Of a stretch of 64,000 bases of DNA, positions 60,107-64,000 are shown piece after piece. The stretch comes from Branchiostoma lanceolatum (taxonomy: Eukaryota > Chordata > Leptocardii > Amphioxiformes > Branchiostomatidae): assembly GCF_035083965.1 (NCBI RefSeq), contig NC_089739.1:10590001-10654000 (forward strand), written 5' to 3'. A program made the position numbers and the translations under genes. The notes below the pieces were generated by a model. That model was not told the origin of the DNA and made no database searches. It worked only from the letters and a program-made list of their open reading frames with translations. Every line of letters begins with the position of its first letter. Positions within the stretch are counted from its first letter, which is position 1.

Positions 60107-60525
60107 AACATGGTTACCACGTTGGTGCCACTTTTACAACTATTGAACTAGTTTCACTTCTGCAATAAAACCACAGTCATGACTGCCTTACTAGTGTCAC
60201 TTCTGCAAGTACAATCAAGGCTAAAACACCACATGTTTTGCCATTTTGTCATGTTGACTATTTCTTGTGCTGTTGTTTTTTAAATCAGGCAAAGATTTGT
60301 GAGCGTGTTGATGTCATCCATAAAATCTACTTGCTGTGGCCATATAATGTAAGGTTATGTGTCAAGCTGAAAATATAAAAGGTCTGACATTAGCATTGGT
60401 ATAATGTTTGTTTTTATGATTGACATGCAAGCACACTTCATGACATTTAATATAAACTCGCCTAATCATAACTTCTGTCTCAAATGTTAAGACTAATTGA
60501 AAGCAAGATTTCCGGGTGCAGTTTT

Positions 60526-60556
60526 GAAAGTGAAAGCAAAGAATAACGTCTTACCT
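60526..60556 (-). promoter_or_regulatory. ISRE-like site and splice donor near the receptor E 5' UTR exon
   Basis: GAAAGTGAAA at 60526-60535 matches GAAANNGAAA. Just above it a minus-strand donor GCAAGCAG|GTAAGACG (about 60556) probably ends a non-coding first exon of receptor E running from about 60620, so the site lies at the start of intron 1. The exon extent is inference from the donor alone. Confidence 0.35.
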
Positions 60557-61000
60557 GCTTGCATGTATTGTCTCACCGTGTTTACAACCAACCGCTTGTA
60601 AACAACCTCATTTCAGGTGTTCCATATCGCCTATATTGTTAACTGGGACATTGTTTTCACAGCTACATTCCTCTTTCTTCTATGAGTCAGAAATTAGAGA
60701 TTTAAGAAGTCAAACTTTCCTCAAGACGTGTGTTGCAGGTGTGGTTTTGTGTCTTCCAGACGTGCTGACGTCATATCGAAACCTCTTCGTGGAAGTAACT
60801 TTGTCAGCCAATCAGAGCAGAGCAACCTGTTGGACTCTGACCAATCACCGCGCGGCATTACCAAATAAGGGCTGAATGGCCTTTGACCAGCATTACTTCT
60901 GGTGTTTGATTTTCGGTGCAGGACGAAGCTATCTTCTTTCCTTATCATTTCTTATCGGATTAAACGGTCATACGACATCTACAACTCTAAAAGTGTAGAG
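60557..61000. promoter_or_regulatory. Bidirectional promoter region of receptors E and F
   Basis: Receptor E is read leftward from a donor at about 60556, and receptor F rightward from a 5' UTR exon ending at GTGTAGAG|GTAAGAATCC (donor after 61000). The interval contains TGACGTCA-like (GCTGACGTCATATC) and CCAATCA words (GCCAATCAGAGC, GACCAATCACCGC), that is CRE-like and CCAAT-box-like elements, and no gene. Confidence 0.45.
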
Positions 61001-61107
61001 GTAAGAATCCAGTTCTAACTCATAGTTTCTGTAGGCATGGTTTTGGAACGTCTGGAGATTTAGAAAATGTATTTTCATGTTAGTGGGAGGGGGGCGATTT
61101 TGACAAC

Positions 61108-61117
61108 TTTCACTTTC
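61108..61117 (-). promoter_or_regulatory. ISRE/IRF-like site in receptor F intron 1
   Basis: TTTCACTTTC within ACTTTCACTTTCACG is GAAAGTGAAA on the other strand. A near match TTTCACTTTT follows at 61458-61467, shortly before exon 2. Confidence 0.35.
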
Positions 61118-61492
61118 ACGTAGGAACAACGCGACGTACAGTGTTCAGTTGGGTACAGTAGTGAGCGAGATGGTAGCTTGGACGTTTTATTCTGAACTTG
61201 CTTGCTAAAGAAATACAGTACACTTACGAATTTCGGGAAATTTGCCAGGGATTGAGAGCCTGTTATATGAGCAACCTAGGTCGGGGATTCCCCAAGTTGT
61301 TCGTCAGCCGCCCGGCCCTGTACAAAACACCACGTTGTTCCTCTTTCACTTTTGAGCTGATTAAATTATTTTACCATCCGGCGACTCTTTTCACGACTTC
61401 TGAGTTACAAGACGTAGTAGAGTTCAACTGAACATTTCAATTTTAATCTCTGTATACTTTCACTTTTGACTAGATTAAGAAAAGGACGCGGC

Positions 61493-61899
61493 ATGGCAGT
61501 GAAAATGCGAAACCGCCAAGTCCTTATTTGGGCATTCCTGTCCATTGTGGTGCTGGTGAATGACGTCATGCCGCTGGCAGGTGGGTTTGTTAGACAGATG
61601 CTATTGTCAGGATGTTCCTGTCAAGAAGAGTTTTTTTTCACTATTAACAGGATACTCGACCATTTGCTTTATCAAATATGTATGTTTCTATCAACAAGAA
61701 TATTTTAGGCACTATTGACAGGATGTTTCTTTGATAACTTTGTGAATAACGCCTCATGATTCGGTTAACTCTATATTCTCAAACGCCTGAGGTTAATCCA
61801 ATGAAATTGTGCAAAATTAAGACTTTTTATATGAGCAAGAATTATTGACTAGGATGATAAAGAATGGATGTCAAGAAGAAAAAAGATTGTTTATGCATG

Positions 61900-61949
<50 letters not shown>

Positions 61950-63946
61950 TTACATTTGTGTGTGTGTATGTGTGTGTGTGTGTGTGTGTACATGTGTGTA
62001 TGTGTATGTGTGTGTGTGCACATGTGTGTGTGTGTGTGCTTGCACAGCAGTGTAGTATGGTGTATTTTGCATAAATTATTTTATGTGTGTGTGTGTGCAT
62101 GTGTGTATGTATGTATGTCTATGTGTCCAACTCCTTAAGAGACTTAAGACATATTTTTCAAACAGGTAATGCTTTGGAGACCATCAGAGAGAGAGTGGCG
62201 GAGGGGGAGTCAGTTGTCTTGGACTGTGACCTGGAGTATGACCCCAACAAACAGTTATACTGGGTACAAGACTTGGGGGGGACAGGCTTAATAGTTATTC
62301 TACAAAGATTTGCAAGTGAGCATATCTGTATATATCATCTATCACCACATTTTTCTTGATCATATCCTACCATCATGAAATATGTACAATAATAAATCAT
62401 GTCTTGCTTTAAGTTTAGAATTGTGATCCAACAAAATAAAACTCTGTCTTACTGATGTTTTTAGCATTTGAGGCTATGTTGATTTGATTATATGGGAACA
62501 CGAAACTGATGCGAGAGTGATGTGTAAATTGTGATTGGTATCTATCATTCTATGTTATATCTAGGCCAGGATAATGTTCGATACTTGTGTTCCGGACCGG
62601 TCTAATTATTTTCACCGTGTTGCCTGGGCTTTGAAGTTGGGGTATGCCTAAACACCTCACCCGACCTCATCCGACCTCATCCGACCTCATCCGAGTCTAA
62701 AATGCAGTGTACACGGGGCATGGACACTATTTGACGTTCTGGATATGTTAAATATACAATTATGAATACAAAACCAGCAGAAATCTCTAAGTATTTACCC
62801 GTTTTTATAAGTTACTCCGCTCTAACGGGTGCCGCGCAACCCCCATATGGTGCGTATTTGGGTTGAAAACAATGGCGAAACCCCGCGGAAAATAGATCAA
62901 CTTGGACTCGAAAAATCTTGTTTCTGACAAAAGTCTGATTCCTCTGAAGCACTGTAGAAGATTGGTGAACTTGTCACGATACCGGAGACACATTTATATG
63001 CTTGATCTGACCTATTTTGACTGCACTATTGACATTTTTCGTGACCATGATACTCAAAACGGCACGTATCACCATTCTATCTTGGAAACGAGCGGAGTAA
63101 CTTATAAAAACTGGCAAATACTTGGAGTTTGCTGCTTGTTTCGCATTTATAATTGCATATTTAACGTATCCAGAACGTCAAACAATGTCCCTGTCCCATG
63201 TACACTGCATTTTAGACTCGGATGAGGTTGGATGAGGTTGGGTGAGGTGTTTAGGCATACCGACGAAGTTGTATTTCACAGGCTTCCATTAGATGGTTTG
63301 AATGTGCTCGCATGTGCTGGTTGCGCCGCTGTCGAAAATTCAAATACCTGAATGAGACGTTGGAATGGATGTTGTTACAAATTCTCTCAACTTCTGGCGC
63401 GTTTCGCATTGAAATGTGTGGGGTCTGTTTGGTGGATATGACATGGATGAAATATAACACGGTGTACGTATTCTGCATTACCCTCAGTCCCAGCCCTCCC
63501 GCAGGTCGGATTGTTCGGCCATTGGGTTATACGACCCGCGGTCAGGCTGGTAATTCGGGCAATACAGAATGTACTGTGTTACTAGTAATCATATTTGCTC
63601 CTTGAAAGGAAGAATTGTTGGCCAGTACACTGGAGCCATCCCTTTTCAAATACAAGCAGTTTGCCTCACATGAATAAGGAAGATCAATTCAATTTAACAA
63701 TTTTGTGGTCAGATTATTAAGAGAAATGTTGCATGTCTTTCTTTTCCTAAGATTCATCTCCAGAACATGTAGAGCTTCATCACCCGTACCGAAACCGGAC
63801 AGACATCACGCTAGAAGGCCCAGAAGGTACCAGTCTCAGGATAGGAAGTGTCAGGAAATCTGACAACGCTACCGATGGAAGATATTACGAATGTCAACAA
63901 CCTCAGGGTGATAAAAGGAAGTCACGATATGAGCTTCATGTTACAT
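61493..63946 (+). CDS. Receptor F: start of another V-type Ig receptor, continues past the right edge
   Basis: Coding exons: 61493-61580 (within an exon starting about 61474), 62166-62315, 63752-63946, phase 1 throughout. The signal peptide is [20 protein letters not shown] followed by [10 protein letters not shown]. The V-type Ig is split by an intron at the same place as in A, B and [27 protein letters not shown] and LIVIL on the first exon, then [11 protein letters not shown] and [11 protein letters not shown] on the second. The downstream exons, which would show whether the tail is a Death domain or a STAND NTPase, are outside the window. Divergent from receptor E. Confidence 0.78.
61904..62120. 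repeat. (TG)n microsatellite
   Basis: Long TG runs interrupted by TATG, TACATG and a short unique patch around 62040-62075, in receptor F intron. Six-frame Cys-Val or Thr-His readings across it are artefacts. Confidence 0.95.
62640..63264. mobile_element. TIR element, ~625 bp, with a second element-like core
   Basis: The left end GGTATGCCTAAACACCTCAC pairs with the right end GTGAGGTGTTTAGGCATACC. The arms run about 185 bp to GTTACTCCGCTC / GAGCGGAGTAAC. A short CCGACCTCATC tandem lies near the left end, with a GATGAGGTTGG pair on the right. GAAGTTG flanks both sides (62633-62639 and 63265-63271), a possible 7-bp target duplication. The centre (about 62860-63070) matches the repeat at 36270-36500. 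It lies in receptor F intron. Confidence 0.8.
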
Positions 63947-64000
63947 GTGAGTTGTACAAGTTAGTCTTCCTTGCAATCGATATATATGATAATTGTAACG

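Noticed and set aside
61845..62138. Cys/Val-rich frames over the TG run
   Set aside because: Pure dinucleotide-repeat translation.

Overview
The window is animal nuclear DNA. It has short exons with GT/AG junctions, long repeat-filled introns, tRNA-derived SINEs, a Tc1/mariner fossil, MITE-like elements and minisatellites. The protein repertoire is expanded single-pass receptors with V-type Ig domains, a STAND NTPase and Death domains, next to a divergent CHRAC1. That fits an invertebrate deuterostome best, most likely a lancelet (Branchiostoma). This is an inference; no database was searched.

Layout. 978-7165 (-): receptor A, an Ig+FN3 ectodomain whose 3' part runs off the left edge. 8671-9964: dead Tc1-like element. 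10998-17690 (-): receptor B, a split V-type Ig, a Thr/Ser-rich stalk, one TM, a disordered linker and a C-terminal Death domain (589 aa). 19759-29685 (+): receptor C, an Ig, an FN3, a SEA domain with a GS cleavage-type motif, one TM and a cytoplasmic STAND/NB-ARC NTPase with a TPR-like helical tail (1286 aa). 32889-36081 (-): a 263-aa Ig-like membrane protein. 36732-44924 (+): CHRAC1, apparently split in its first coding exon by a 6.1-kb inverted-repeat element that carries two opposed minisatellite arrays. 47263-59532 (-): receptor E, three Ig domains, a TM, a linker and a Death domain (830 aa). 61493 to the right edge (+): receptor F, the start of another V-type Ig gene, divergent from E.

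The likely system is a clustered innate receptor family in which related Ig ectodomains are joined through phase-1 introns to two different signalling tails. B ends in a Death domain and C in a membrane-anchored STAND NTPase. B and C are divergent neighbours, and the first half of their Ig domain is almost identical (43 of 45 residues). This suggests one recognition surface wired to two outputs. The reconstructed coding lengths of B, C, D (the 263-aa gene), E and CHRAC1 are all multiples of three with matching intron phases, which supports the exon models. GAAANNGAAA (IRF/ISRE-like) sites lie near the first exons of B, C, D, E and F, a possible common interferon-type input. The rest of the window is mostly repeats: inverted-repeat elements, SINEs, a LINE tail, minisatellites and dinucleotide runs.
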